Shown: positions 1-8,505 of the stretch, one piece after another
How the letters are laid out: every line of letters begins with the position of its first letter
How positions within the stretch are numbered: position 1 is the first letter of the stretch
Assembly (NCBI GenBank): GCA_030740295.1
Contig: JASLXP010000857.1
Coordinates: forward strand, 1 to 9,947
DNA: 9,947 bases
Reading direction: 5' to 3'
Origin: Planctomycetota bacterium
GTDB taxonomy: Bacteria; Planctomycetota; PUPC01; JACPCR01
Made by a program: the position numbers and the translations under genes
Notes under the pieces: model-generated
Seen by the model: only the letters and a program-made list of their open reading frames with translations
Databases searched by the model: none
Told to the model about the DNA's origin: nothing

Positions 1-52
1 ATAAGCGGAATGAGGCTCAGAAAACTGCCGAATTGGAGTGAAAAGGATCAGG

Positions 53-76
53 AAGGGGGCCCCTCGGGGCCCCCTT
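53..76. terminator. 11-bp perfect GC-rich palindrome, probable terminator
   Basis: Bases 53-63 (AAGGGGGCCCC) are exactly complementary to 66-76 with two bases between, so the real loop is probably four bases with a 10-bp stem. A pyrimidine stretch, ttcttctc, overlaps and follows the right arm, which suits a rho-independent terminator for a plus-strand gene entering from the left. The T-run is interrupted, so termination would be less than ideal. It could also be a structural part of the adjacent element end. Confidence 0.5.
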
Positions 77-90
77 CTTCTCATACCCGG

Positions 91-135
91 TGGTACACTT
101 TTATGCCGCCCCGCTGGTACGCTTTTAGACTGCCC
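91..135. repeat. Two degenerate direct repeats, 24-bp period
   Basis: The unit at 91 reads tggtacacttttatgccgcc and the unit at 115 reads tggtacgcttttagactgcc. They share the blocks tggtac, ctttta and gcc, with about 17 of 20 positions equal. A spacing close to two helical turns suggests protein-binding sites on one DNA face, as in the multiple terminal repeats of IS21-type elements. Confidence 0.55.
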
Positions 136-141
136 TTTACA

Positions 142-300
142 ACTTGTACTCCGAAAAAATTAAATCCCACACTATATCAAGGCTTTTGAAGTCTGATGAT
201 TTGCACATTCAAACAGAAATTTAAGATTTAATTGTGGACTTCGCCATGGCTCGCCCCTACTAAACCGACTTCCTAACCCATTCAATCTACTTGGGATCCA
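142..300. other. AT-rich DNA of unknown origin between element end and helicase
   Basis: The base composition is visibly more AT-rich than in the operon. No RNA gene, terminator or recognisable coding sequence is seen. On the minus strand it supplies the last 42 codons and the stop of the chimeric helicase frame; their composition and lack of familiar motifs suggest chance translation. It may be old host DNA joined to the island by a deletion, or the remnant of another element. Confidence 0.4.
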
Positions 301-1545
301 CTTTTTGCGGAGCACAGGACCGATTTCGCGAAGGAAAGCCATTAGCTTGTTGGGATCGACTCTCTCATCGATTTCATCGGCTCCAGCGTTTACATTCGGC
401 AGTTTGCGACGGCGGGCGCGGTGCGCCTCGTCCACGATCACGCACGTATATTGGCGCCCCAGAAGTTGGTTCACCGCTTCCGACAATCCGCTCACGACCA
501 ACCCTTGGGAAACCAGACCGATACGGCGTGGGCACTTTCCAAGCGTTTTCGCTCCCTCCGACGGATATTCCAGCTCGTTCTCATCAACCCACGCGCGGCC
601 ATTCCACCGAGCGGATGGCAGCTGGAGAAGCTCCATCAATTCATCCTGCCATTGTTGCAGTAGTGGCTTGGGAGCGAGCACGAGAATTGGACCGCGCTCA
701 GGATCGTCCAGCGCCATGATCATCGCAGCCATGGCGAGCTGAGTGGTCTTCCCCAAACCCACCTGGTCGGCAAGGAGCAAACGCGCACCACCAACGCGGT
801 GCCGTTCCAAAGCCAACCGCGCGAAGTATTTCTGGTGCGGCCAGAGGCCTTGTTCCTGGCGATAGACAGGTGATTCAACCGCTGCAGCGGCAGCCACAGC
901 GTTCGTGTCGGCAGTTGTCTTCATGTCCTCAGGTTCAATGACTTTTCGAACAATAATACGTCGTACATCCTGGGCAATGAACGGACAGCAGGCCAAATCC
1001 ACGGCGCGCGTATCATTCCAAAGCGCATCGAACTCCTCCTGCACCCATGCAATAGTTTGAGGTTCGTCGTCTTCCCACAGCAACTCGTATTTCACCTTCC
1101 AGGCGGAAGCACTTTCGTTCACGCTGCCAAGGAAATAGGTGGCAGTGCCGTCCTCGCGGCGAATGACTCCAGCTTTGCCGTGAATGAGACCGAAAGCGGA
1201 ATCGGGTAATACCCGCACTTCCATCTTCTTGCTCGTGAGGGCCTGGTAGAGGGCCCGGTAACGCGGGATCGCGCTCGGCGGCGCTTCCTCCGGCTGGCCG
1301 GAACACCAACTCTGGTGGAGTGCAGCTTGCGCTGCCGCAGCGGTCACAAGGTCCTGAGGATTAAGATCCGAGTTGCAGATAATTCGCACCGGGCCGGTTA
1401 CCTTGGTGGTGGCTTCGCCAGCCACTTCGAACAAGCTTGAGCGGAAATAGCCAGCGATGCGGTCGTACGAACCAGCGCCTTCAAGGCGCTGGTTGAGCAC
1501 CGCATGGTCGAGTTGGTTTCGACAACTGGAATGGTGTCGAAGCAT
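172..1545 (-). CDS. Truncated phospholipase-D / DEAH-box helicase of the defence system (3' end lost)
   Basis: The N-terminal part is a PLD-type nuclease domain. Its half-site is H122-x-K124, followed by GSVNES at 140-145, which supplies the usual Asn. The canonical Asp of HxKx4D is not in place (R129), as is common in helicase-fused PLD domains. A superfamily 2 helicase core follows: WPHQ at 235-238, Walker A around GLGKTT (263-268) and the DEAH box at 372-375. Homology appears to stop near K415 (about 301-315). Motifs III-VI are absent and residues 416-457 look unrelated, so ATPase-driven translocation should be lost, though the PLD domain might still fold. The start overlaps the methyltransferase stop as TGATG, a sign of translational coupling. 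Full-length relatives are, from memory, about twice this long. In the intact system this protein would probably be the effector that unwinds or cleaves foreign DNA. Confidence 0.82.
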   Translation of the reverse strand: MLRHHSSCRNQLDHAVLNQRLEGAGSYDRIAGYFRSSLFEVAGEATTKVTGPVRIICNSDLNPQDLVTAAAAQAALHQSWCSGQPEEAPPSAIPRYRALYQALTSKKMEVRVLPDSAFGLIHGKAGVIRREDGTATYFLGSVNESASAWKVKYELLWEDDEPQTIAWVQEEFDALWNDTRAVDLACCPFIAQDVRRIIVRKVIEPEDMKTTADTNAVAAAAAVESPVYRQEQGLWPHQKYFARLALERHRVGGARLLLADQVGLGKTTQLAMAAMIMALDDPERGPILVLAPKPLLQQWQDELMELLQLPSARWNGRAWVDENELEYPSEGAKTLGKCPRRIGLVSQGLVVSGLSEAVNQLLGRQYTCVIVDEAHRARRRKLPNVNAGADEIDERVDPNKLMAFLREIGPVLRKKWIPSRLNGLGSRFSRGEPWRSPQLNLKFLFECANHQTSKALI

Positions 1546-4535
1546 CAGGCGTGGTCGGTACGCAGTCGGCCAGCAAGAATCCGCGCTGATGCGGAATCAG
1601 CAGTCCACTCGTACATACCCTCGGCGTTCGCCAACGAGGCGAGCCATTCAAGTAGTCCGACAAAGCGTTCGCGATGACCCCAGTAACCCTGGCCAAATGT
1701 GTCACGCAGATATTGTCGGCCCGGCTCAGGGCTATTATCCGCGACCGTAGTTTCCCGAATCGCAAAAAGCAGGTGGCGGATCGGCGAAGAGGCGAAGGGA
1801 TGCGGAGCACTAGCAGCCGCGCGCCTGCGGCGGGTCGGCAAGGCGGAAGCGTTGGCATCCACTCCTCCGACTGGTGCGAGGCTGGCGGAAGCGAAGCCGC
1901 TGGGGGTGAACATGCGGGCACCATTGGCCTTGTCGCTCTTAAGCAGTGGCCGAATGTCGGTGAGGCCGAACCCACGGGCCAGCTCTTCGTACATGCCTTT
2001 GCGGCGTTCGCCGCGGCTCTCGATGTCAAGTGCCCGAAGGTAGTAGCGTTCGACCAAAGTGAGATAGCGCCAGTTCGCGTCAAGGCCGTGTGGGATGAGA
2101 GTGTCACAGGCGATGCCGAGCGCGCGCTCAATAACATCCTGGAAGTCACTTTTATCGTTTTCCCCCCGTTTCGCAAAGACCTCGTGTTCCACATCGCGAC
2201 CATCAAGGGTGGCGTATAGAGTGAGTACCTTGAGGGCGGCAGCGTAGGCGGCAAGCTGATAGTCAGCATCGTTGAAGTTCGGCTCACCGCCCTCGTCGAG
2301 CGTTTGCATCGATTCGATCTGTTGGAGAACTTCATCCTCCACTAATGGATAGACTTCATCGAGGAAGCCAGGCTCGGGCGAGGTGCGTTTCCGTAGAACC
2401 ATGCAGACGGTGCCTTGAACGTAGTTACCCTTCTTGATGCCACCCGCTTCAGTCTCGGTTCTGATCGTCCAAGCAGCTGTAGCCTTGAGCCCAGCAGCCC
2501 AGAGGATCATGCCAAGATCCGCCCAAACGGCCGGGTCTTGATGGGTAAACATGACCAATTGCAACCCGTTGTCAGGCATGTGCCAAGCAAGGTTTTTGTA
2601 TATCTCCACCATGGAACGGCGGAAATCCTCTCCATCACCGCGCACCGCTAGTTCTGCACGAGCATCGGATGTCCACGCGGGAAAGGCCCTAAGCAATTGC
2701 TTCTCATACCAGGCTAAGAAAAAATCGCCGAGCTCGTGGTAGCTCACTGCGTCGGCATAAGGCGGGTCAGTGACCCAAATGTCGCAGGTCTCGCAAAGGT
2801 CGCGGGCGTCGGCGATTTCTACTTTGTTTGAAGAAATCGGGATAGTTTCAGGCTTGGAAAGAACAAACCAGGAGGTGTCTAGTTTGGGAAATGGACGGTT
2901 CGAATAATTGTAAAAAGTATTCAGCGCCTGACTATAAAAAACATGATTGCCACATTCATGTGCCGCATCTGACAACCATTGAGAAAGTTTAGAGTTCCAA
3001 TTCACTATCCGCCCGACGCCAAGCAAACAGGCAATCTTTGACTGCTGGCTTAGCGCCTCTTTGCTTGCAAACTCAGCGAGGATTCCGTGCGTCAATAACT
3101 GCCTTGGCGTGAAGAGGTGTTGCCAATGAGTCCAGCCACGTTCGCGGACCGGTTGTTCAGTGTTATATCCGCTAACAATCATTTTAGAAGGGATGAGCCC
3201 TTCACGTTGCCAATCAGCGAAGCGTTCAAGTAGCAATTCGAGAACCTTGGCTTCGCGAGCCAAGTCGGCTTCGTCAGGCGCTGCATAGCGCTTGTTGCCC
3301 TTGTCATCAATCCAGCGGATGCAGTAAAGCCGTTCCTGAAACACATCATCCGAACGTGGCACGAGATCGTCATTACTCCACCGTCGTAATCCCTCAGGAC
3401 CACGAAGCGCTTCAACCGACCACGAGCGATTGGAATCAAAGGGGTCGACAACACGATTGCCTGTTACGGTTGCCCCTTTCTTTTCCTTATATAGCTTCAA
3501 TTCGGCGTCCGAGATCGTGCAAATTTCCTGACGGAGGCGGTCCATCCCGGAGTCACGTTGCCAGCGGGCGACGACCTTCGATTTTTCACCGATCATCCAG
3601 CTCGGTGCGAGCGGTATAAAATAATCGCATCCTTCCGGCTTAACTTCGACGCAGTAAATTAAAGCGTCTACGCGCTCACCTCGCTCGTTGTGTTCAATAC
3701 CCCACTCCGTGATTTGTTGATCTGCCATTTCGAACACCTGCGACTGTACCCGCATTACTTCTTCATGGACTTCCTTGGCACCTCCCAGCAGATTCAGGCT
3801 GGCCCAAGTGAGCAGCCCGGCCACTGGGTTGAGGTCAAAGCCGAAGGCCTCACAGCCGATGCGCGCAGCCTCGAACGGGATAGAGCCACCGCCGCAAAAG
3901 CTATCGCCTACGCGAGGCGTGTGCCCAAACGTAGTTTGTCCTAGCTGCTCGACCAACTCCGGCAGGCTGCTGGCTGTTGTGCCCAAGTGAGAGTTGATAT
4001 CCGCCCAGTCGGCGTCGCTTGGACCTGCGATATTTTCCGGCCGTTCGCAAAACGTAATTCGCTCCGTGTAAGACAATCGGTCAAACGTTTTGCGATCCGG
4101 AACGGGACGGCGCCGCTGGTCGTCAAGAAATGTGCGTTCATCAACATCAAGAACCTCCCAAATCCGGGTCTTTACTTCTTCCTTCTCCTCGTCACTTAAG
4201 CTCCGCTGGAAGCCGCGGGCCGTAAAGTATTCCTGTTGAATGTCGGGCGGTGCCGCTTCACGCCAGGCGACTACCGGAATGTCGCCCTTCTGGCGGTGCC
4301 AAGCACCATTGTCGTCCATTGCGAGGATTTTAAGGAAGACCTCGCGATCTCTTTTCGGATCACCCGAGGCAGGCATGAGCATGCCTATGATAGCGGCCCG
4401 AACCAAGATGAGAGGCTTGCGCCCCCACCACTTACCAATTCGTGTGAGCGTTTGCCCAACGTTGGCCTTACGCTCTTTGTAAGTTTCCGCGGAAAGGCGA
4501 GCGATCGGGAACTGTGTTTCGATGAATGCGGGCAT
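1545..4535 (-). CDS. DUF1156-type DNA methyltransferase of an anti-phage system
   Basis: A 996-residue protein, probably an adenine-specific DNA methyltransferase acting on host DNA. The N-terminus (about 7-60) is DUF1156-like, with WWGRKPLILVRA at 36-47. The SAM-binding motif I is DSFCGGGS at 211-218, followed by FDLNPVAG at 233-240. The catalytic motif IV is DPPY at 590-593. Motif I precedes DPPY by about 370 residues, and the insert may be a target-recognition region. The C-terminal part contains a short basic stretch (TRRRR, 901-905). The ATG at 4535 was chosen because the conserved N-terminus begins there and the preceding gene stops 8 bp upstream. Extending the frame to 4721 would add 62 residues overlapping DUF3780 in another frame. 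No strong ribosome site is visible, so coupling to the upstream gene is likely. All key motifs are present, so the enzyme may still be active. Confidence 0.9.
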   Translation of the reverse strand: MPAFIETQFPIARLSAETYKERKANVGQTLTRIGKWWGRKPLILVRAAIIGMLMPASGDPKRDREVFLKILAMDDNGAWHRQKGDIPVVAWREAAPPDIQQEYFTARGFQRSLSDEEKEEVKTRIWEVLDVDERTFLDDQRRRPVPDRKTFDRLSYTERITFCERPENIAGPSDADWADINSHLGTTASSLPELVEQLGQTTFGHTPRVGDSFCGGGSIPFEAARIGCEAFGFDLNPVAGLLTWASLNLLGGAKEVHEEVMRVQSQVFEMADQQITEWGIEHNERGERVDALIYCVEVKPEGCDYFIPLAPSWMIGEKSKVVARWQRDSGMDRLRQEICTISDAELKLYKEKKGATVTGNRVVDPFDSNRSWSVEALRGPEGLRRWSNDDLVPRSDDVFQERLYCIRWIDDKGNKRYAAPDEADLAREAKVLELLLERFADWQREGLIPSKMIVSGYNTEQPVRERGWTHWQHLFTPRQLLTHGILAEFASKEALSQQSKIACLLGVGRIVNWNSKLSQWLSDAAHECGNHVFYSQALNTFYNYSNRPFPKLDTSWFVLSKPETIPISSNKVEIADARDLCETCDIWVTDPPYADAVSYHELGDFFLAWYEKQLLRAFPAWTSDARAELAVRGDGEDFRRSMVEIYKNLAWHMPDNGLQLVMFTHQDPAVWADLGMILWAAGLKATAAWTIRTETEAGGIKKGNYVQGTVCMVLRKRTSPEPGFLDEVYPLVEDEVLQQIESMQTLDEGGEPNFNDADYQLAAYAAALKVLTLYATLDGRDVEHEVFAKRGENDKSDFQDVIERALGIACDTLIPHGLDANWRYLTLVERYYLRALDIESRGERRKGMYEELARGFGLTDIRPLLKSDKANGARMFTPSGFASASLAPVGGVDANASALPTRRRRAAASAPHPFASSPIRHLLFAIRETTVADNSPEPGRQYLRDTFGQGYWGHRERFVGLLEWLASLANAEGMYEWTADSASARILAGRLRTDHA

Positions 4536-4543
4536 GGGACTAC

Positions 4544-5170
4544 TCACAGGGAAAGATTCAACTGTGAATGGCCGATGAGTTCTCGACGGGCCTTCGGCGA
4601 AAGTCCTTCGCCCTTGACGAAGGGATTGTCGGCTAGCGCAGCGCGGAGCGCCTTGCGCCAACCGATGCCCTTTTGCATGGCCTGGCCGGTAGTAGCGACG
4701 GTCATGGTGTAAAGCCACCACCGCTCCTCGGGGGCGAGTGCTTCCCAGTTGCGCAAGGCATTGGGGACGTCGTCAGGAGAGGCTTCTTCGACGGCCCAGC
4801 AGAGAATGCAGAGCTCCTTTCCGAGAGAAGGGTGCACCGGCACGGGCTTGGCAGGATTCTTGTGAAATTTCTGGGTCGGCAAACCATTCGCACGGAGGCG
4901 GCGGTTGGCCTCCCCCCAGAACGCGGGAGCTAGTGCGAGCCAGTGCGTGCGATCAATCACAACCCGCAGCGAAGGGTCGCCGGGTGATGGGGCGTCGACT
5001 GTGCGGGTACCGATATAATCGAGATCATCTCCTCGATGCTCAGTGATACATATGATGTCAGCAGCCCCTTTGCCCTTCGGAATATCTATAAGATAGCCGT
5101 GGCGGGCTTCCTCCGGCAGAAAACCAAGACCGACAACCTTTCTGGCTGATGCTGAAGCGGTTCGTGCCAT
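4544..5170 (-). CDS. DUF3780 protein, anti-phage-associated
   Basis: A 208-residue soluble protein that I match to the DUF3780 family from its length, its place between DUF499 and DUF1156 genes, and conserved-looking stretches such as RVVIDRTHWLALAP (69-82) and the C-terminal ERWWLYTMT...GWRKALRAAL segment (about 149-180). No catalytic motif, signal peptide or membrane segment is evident. The family's biochemical role is unknown to me; a structural or adaptor role linking the ATPase and the methyltransferase is a guess from position. The start lies 4 bp after the DUF499 stop and has no clear ribosome site, so translation is probably coupled. The frame looks complete and undamaged. Confidence 0.8.
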   Translation of the reverse strand: MARTASASARKVVGLGFLPEEARHGYLIDIPKGKGAADIICITEHRGDDLDYIGTRTVDAPSPGDPSLRVVIDRTHWLALAPAFWGEANRRLRANGLPTQKFHKNPAKPVPVHPSLGKELCILCWAVEEASPDDVPNALRNWEALAPEERWWLYTMTVATTGQAMQKGIGWRKALRAALADNPFVKGEGLSPKARRELIGHSQLNLSL

Positions 5171-5174
5171 AGGC

Positions 5175-8100
5175 TTACTGAGTCACTTTGCTGAGGTTGA
5201 AGGGCTGATTGGTAATTTTCAACCAATCGAGAAGTGCCTGCCCGGTAGAGAATCCGAGAGAGCCAACGACCATCCGCAGACTTCCACCACTAACAATCTC
5301 CTGAAGCTTCTCGGCAACCGCTTTCAAAGCGACTGCATCGTAGCCACCATCCAAGGCCCCGGAGTATTCAACGTTCTGTTGACCATCACTGCTTTCAGCC
5401 GTGAGGCTTATATCGTAAGCGGTTACCCCAATGGCCTTCTCCATCCGCGGGATGAAATCCCAGACCGCGCCAGAGTCATCGAGCTTTGTCTGTTGATTCC
5501 AGCGAGCCGGAATCACAGGGTCCAGTGTGGTTTCTTCCCGCCCTTTCTGCGGAATTGGGATACGAATCGTCTCGGAATTCACATCATATTCGGACGCCAC
5601 AGCCATCGCGCACACGATGCGACATTTCTCCGTGACGCGGAACGGCCCGTCGTAGGTGGCGAAACCCGTGCTGGTAGGCGAGGAACCGTCCGTAGTGTAT
5701 CGAATGGAGACACCGTTAGCCTTAGGGAGAGCCAGTAGCTCTACCTCGTAATGGTCGCCCCGGTTATGGAACTGGTACTTGAGCCGAATTCTCGCGGTCC
5801 ATTCCCGCACCGCGCTCTCGCGGACAAGATCAGCAGGATCGAAGGCGAGGAATCGGTAACGCAGACCTGCCGCTTCAAAGCGGGCCGGCGTCGGCACGGG
5901 ACTGGACGCTCTTGTGGGTTCTGAATCTCCAGTCTCATAAACGACCGACGGTGCATGCAATGGTTCGATCTTCAGGAAGGTGTGTCCATCGCCGTCTTCC
6001 TGGCTCGATAGTTCGCGTATAGAAACTTCGGGAATTGGCGGGGGAAACGGCCCGCGCCGGATATGGTTGCCTTCTTCACGCCACAGTCCCCGATGAAGGC
6101 AGTCGGCCTTGAGGTCATCGAGCGCGGAAATCTTATGGAGAGGCCAGTTGGTATTAACCGCAGCGGCTCGCTTGAAGTCGGACCACAAGACAACTTTGGT
6201 TTCAATTGAGCCGAAGAGACGCGCCTCCGCACGAGAGCGAAAACTGTCGTCGTCAATCTTGGTAGTAAACTTCTGTGCGCCTTCGAGCGTCTTGCGGATC
6301 GTCGCTTCACCATTCTGGTTCCCAGCAAAGGCGAGATCGGTGCCCGTTGCGCGCAGCGCGCTGTTGATGGAAGGATAAACAATATGGTCGAAAGCTTCTT
6401 TTAGCGCGGCGGTGAATTGCAGACCCACACGGTCCCGAAGCGTGTCGAGTGACCGCCATTGTGGGTCATCTGAAGGTGTGTTCTCAGTCTTAAGTTCGTC
6501 TTCAATGCTTTGCAGGGCACGAGTTTGACGGGCCGAATCGAGCACCTGTTGAAAAGTATCGCGCGAGCCCGTGAGGAAGAGAACACGATTCTTGTACTGC
6601 TGCTGTTCCCACCATGCTTGCCAGTCTGCAGAGATTGGCAACTGGTTTGCTAGGCCGCCTGGGCGCACGATGATCAAAGTCGTCTTCTCCTGCTCGATCG
6701 GAACTTCATCAAGAGGCGGCAGCACCTTGACGTCCTGATAGCAGTCTCTGAGCAAGGCAGAAAAGTAATTATCCAAATGCTCGCGAAGCATACGATCGAC
6801 GGTTTCTGGATGCAGTGCGAGCGCAGTTGAGCGCAATTTGGCCGCGAGATTCTGTTGATTCTTGAAGAACAGACGGTCATCAGACGAACTGTGTAAATAC
6901 CAGGCACGAGTCGCAAGCTTGTCGAGGACGTTAGCCTTGAACGTTGAGAGATCACGACCCGGGCGCTGGAGGCAATCGACGAGTTGGTATTCTCGAAGCC
7001 CGTGAATGGCACCAGGCGTTGTTGAAAGCGAAGCAACGAGAATGAGGCGGGCAGCATCCGACGCATCTGTGTTGCCGTTAGCGAAGTCGATCTGTTCAAC
7101 CTCCGCATCGCCATCATGCGCGACATCGTGGGCGACGGCCTCACTAAGCGACGAGTTTATTGTGCGAACTTCGGAAGCAATCTCGTCGAGATTCAAATCC
7201 AGATCATACGGGTGGATCAACTCCATATTTGTCGCTTTCTCAGTTCGCCAAAGATTGGATACGACCATTTGCATGAGACGAATAACGCCGCGGGTTTGCT
7301 GGAATCCTTCATTTTCCTTGAACTTGCCCACGAGTTCACGGAGGTCAGGATGGAATGGATAGGAATCAACTACGCGAGCATAGAGGACTTCCGGTGAAGT
7401 GGTGGTCAAGTTCATCCTGTTTGCTTCATGAAGCGCTTCGCGGTATGCAGATGCCACCTTTTGAATATCCGCCTCCGGCGGAACATACTCGAAGAGGCGC
7501 TTGCGAAGAATGTGATAAAGTTCGTCGCCGTTCGGGTTGACCGGGGTGATATGAACGGCGAATCGCCTCGATTCCGACGTGATTCCTTGGACAGCGCGAT
7601 TGAATGCAGCCTCAAGGTTGGCCTGGCCTATGCTGAAATTTGTTCCCGCCAAATCGGAAAGGACAAGACACACATTATCCATATCAGCAACTGCGACGAA
7701 AAGGTTTGCGAGCGCTGTGGTAGTCACGACGCCGAGGTCAGCATTCCCGGCAGGGACAGCGACCGCATACTCTAAATAGGGCGGGAGTTCGTCAAGAAAA
7801 AGAACCAGCGGGTCTCCGCCAAGTAACTGCTTCCAAGCCTCGGGGCCTGGCGCACTGAGTAGTGGCGAGACGTAGCGGGCAAACTGCTCCTCTTTGCCAA
7901 GTTGTTCAGCAATCGATCCCCAGATTCCACCTGCTGCATCAGTGCTTCTCCCATTAAACCCGACAACACGACAGCGTTCGAGATTAGGAGCTGGGTTTTG
8001 GTCGCCGAGAATTTGTTTTCTTAACCCAGGCTCACTCGCAAGTAGTCCCAGCGCTATCATGCTGTGCGTCTTGCCCCCCCCCATAGCTTGTGATAACAGG

Positions 8101-8306
8101 AAAACTGAAGAACCCGCTCCCGACCCGCCAAGATGACGGAACGCTCGGTCCATCAGCGTGAGCATGCCGTTGGTGAAATAGTTTTCCTCGAAAAATTCAA
8201 GGCCGTTGACTTGCCCTTTAAGAAAGGTATCGAGGTTAAGAACGGTAGCCCTTCTGTCGGTTGCGAAGACAGACGGCCGCGGTTTGCAAAGAGCGTGAAT
8301 GCTCAT
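5175..8306 (-). CDS. DUF499 P-loop ATPase of an anti-phage system
   Basis: A 1043-residue cytoplasmic AAA-like ATPase. The N-terminal ATPase domain shows a P-loop AMGGGKTH at 74-81 and a Walker B strand LVLFLDEL at 167-174 with D172 and E173. The P-loop lacks the first Gly of the textbook GxxxxGKT, but GGGKTH is usual in this family as I recall it. A middle region (about 250-760) is largely helical by eye. Residues about 853-908 resemble a chitobiase C-terminal/Fn3-associated beta fold, with IRYTTDGSSPT as its hallmark. The ATG at 8306 overlaps the stop of the upstream remnant by 4 bp (ATGA), and an AGGGA lies about 11 bp upstream. The gene is followed 4 bp later by DUF3780. It probably supplies the energy or switch function of the system. 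The G9 tract coding for the P-loop is a possible frameshift site. Confidence 0.9.
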   Translation of the reverse strand: MSIHALCKPRPSVFATDRRATVLNLDTFLKGQVNGLEFFEENYFTNGMLTLMDRAFRHLGGSGAGSSVFLLSQAMGGGKTHSMIALGLLASEPGLRKQILGDQNPAPNLERCRVVGFNGRSTDAAGGIWGSIAEQLGKEEQFARYVSPLLSAPGPEAWKQLLGGDPLVLFLDELPPYLEYAVAVPAGNADLGVVTTTALANLFVAVADMDNVCLVLSDLAGTNFSIGQANLEAAFNRAVQGITSESRRFAVHITPVNPNGDELYHILRKRLFEYVPPEADIQKVASAYREALHEANRMNLTTTSPEVLYARVVDSYPFHPDLRELVGKFKENEGFQQTRGVIRLMQMVVSNLWRTEKATNMELIHPYDLDLNLDEIASEVRTINSSLSEAVAHDVAHDGDAEVEQIDFANGNTDASDAARLILVASLSTTPGAIHGLREYQLVDCLQRPGRDLSTFKANVLDKLATRAWYLHSSSDDRLFFKNQQNLAAKLRSTALALHPETVDRMLREHLDNYFSALLRDCYQDVKVLPPLDEVPIEQEKTTLIIVRPGGLANQLPISADWQAWWEQQQYKNRVLFLTGSRDTFQQVLDSARQTRALQSIEDELKTENTPSDDPQWRSLDTLRDRVGLQFTAALKEAFDHIVYPSINSALRATGTDLAFAGNQNGEATIRKTLEGAQKFTTKIDDDSFRSRAEARLFGSIETKVVLWSDFKRAAAVNTNWPLHKISALDDLKADCLHRGLWREEGNHIRRGPFPPPIPEVSIRELSSQEDGDGHTFLKIEPLHAPSVVYETGDSEPTRASSPVPTPARFEAAGLRYRFLAFDPADLVRESAVREWTARIRLKYQFHNRGDHYEVELLALPKANGVSIRYTTDGSSPTSTGFATYDGPFRVTEKCRIVCAMAVASEYDVNSETIRIPIPQKGREETTLDPVIPARWNQQTKLDDSGAVWDFIPRMEKAIGVTAYDISLTAESSDGQQNVEYSGALDGGYDAVALKAVAEKLQEIVSGGSLRMVVGSLGFSTGQALLDWLKITNQPFNLSKVTQ
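8074..8082 (-). repeat. Mononucleotide tract, nine G on the coding strand, in the P-loop codons
   Basis: Nine C on the plus strand read as G9 in the DUF499 gene, encoding Met-Gly-Gly-Gly as ATG GGG GGG GGC directly before the catalytic Lys codon. Gain or loss of one G would shift the frame at residue 75-78 and abolish the ATPase. Homopolymers of this length are known phase-variation sites in other bacteria. Here the run could also simply result from codon choice for three conserved glycines. Confidence 0.9.
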
Positions 8307-8505
8307 GATTGATCTATCCCTGGAAAGATCTCGTGTTTTGGTAAGCTGTAAATACTTGAGTGGTCGTGAAGCGTCTCCCCATCGCGCTGAGTCTTCAAGT
8401 AATCGTGCAGACTGTGCGCTCGATTGTTGATGCGACTTTCAAACTGATCGTCAGCCAGAGGGGTAAGATAGTCCAATATTTCCAAAAGCCTCCTTGGATG
8501 AAGGC

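Larger units (their letters stand above)
1..141. mobile_element. Probable terminal region of an IS21-family-like element
   Basis: No gene is visible here. The stretch holds a strong palindrome (53-76), then two direct repeats built on tggtac(a/g)cttttа-like cores at 91 and 115, and ends at 141 in tttaca. Read inward on the minus strand, the end begins TGTAAAGGGCAG. Several copies of a transposase-binding repeat near a TG...CA terminus are characteristic of IS21-family (istA/istB) ends. The transposase genes would lie to the left, outside the window. The exact end at 141 and the family are inferred from pattern only; no second end or target duplication can be seen. Confidence 0.45.

Noticed and set aside
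291..2219. Several plus-strand open frames of 80-181 codons
   Set aside because: They lie opposite well-supported minus-strand genes and have the Arg/Ser/Pro-rich composition of antisense frames, with no motifs.
1481..2335. A 284-codon minus-strand frame overlapping the methyltransferase C-terminus
   Set aside because: It is a shifted frame of the real gene; Ser/Arg/Pro-rich and motif-free, while the methyltransferase frame is continuous through it.
4536..4721. Upstream extension of the DUF1156 methyltransferase by 62 codons
   Set aside because: It overlaps the DUF3780 gene in another frame, is Arg/His-rich without family features, and the conserved N-terminus starts at the ATG at 4535.
8489..8495. 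A perfect AAGGAGG on the minus strand inside the first-gene remnant, suggesting a native start there
   Set aside because: No ATG follows at a usable distance; only TTG codons could serve, and the motif falls on Pro-Arg-Arg codons within the frame.
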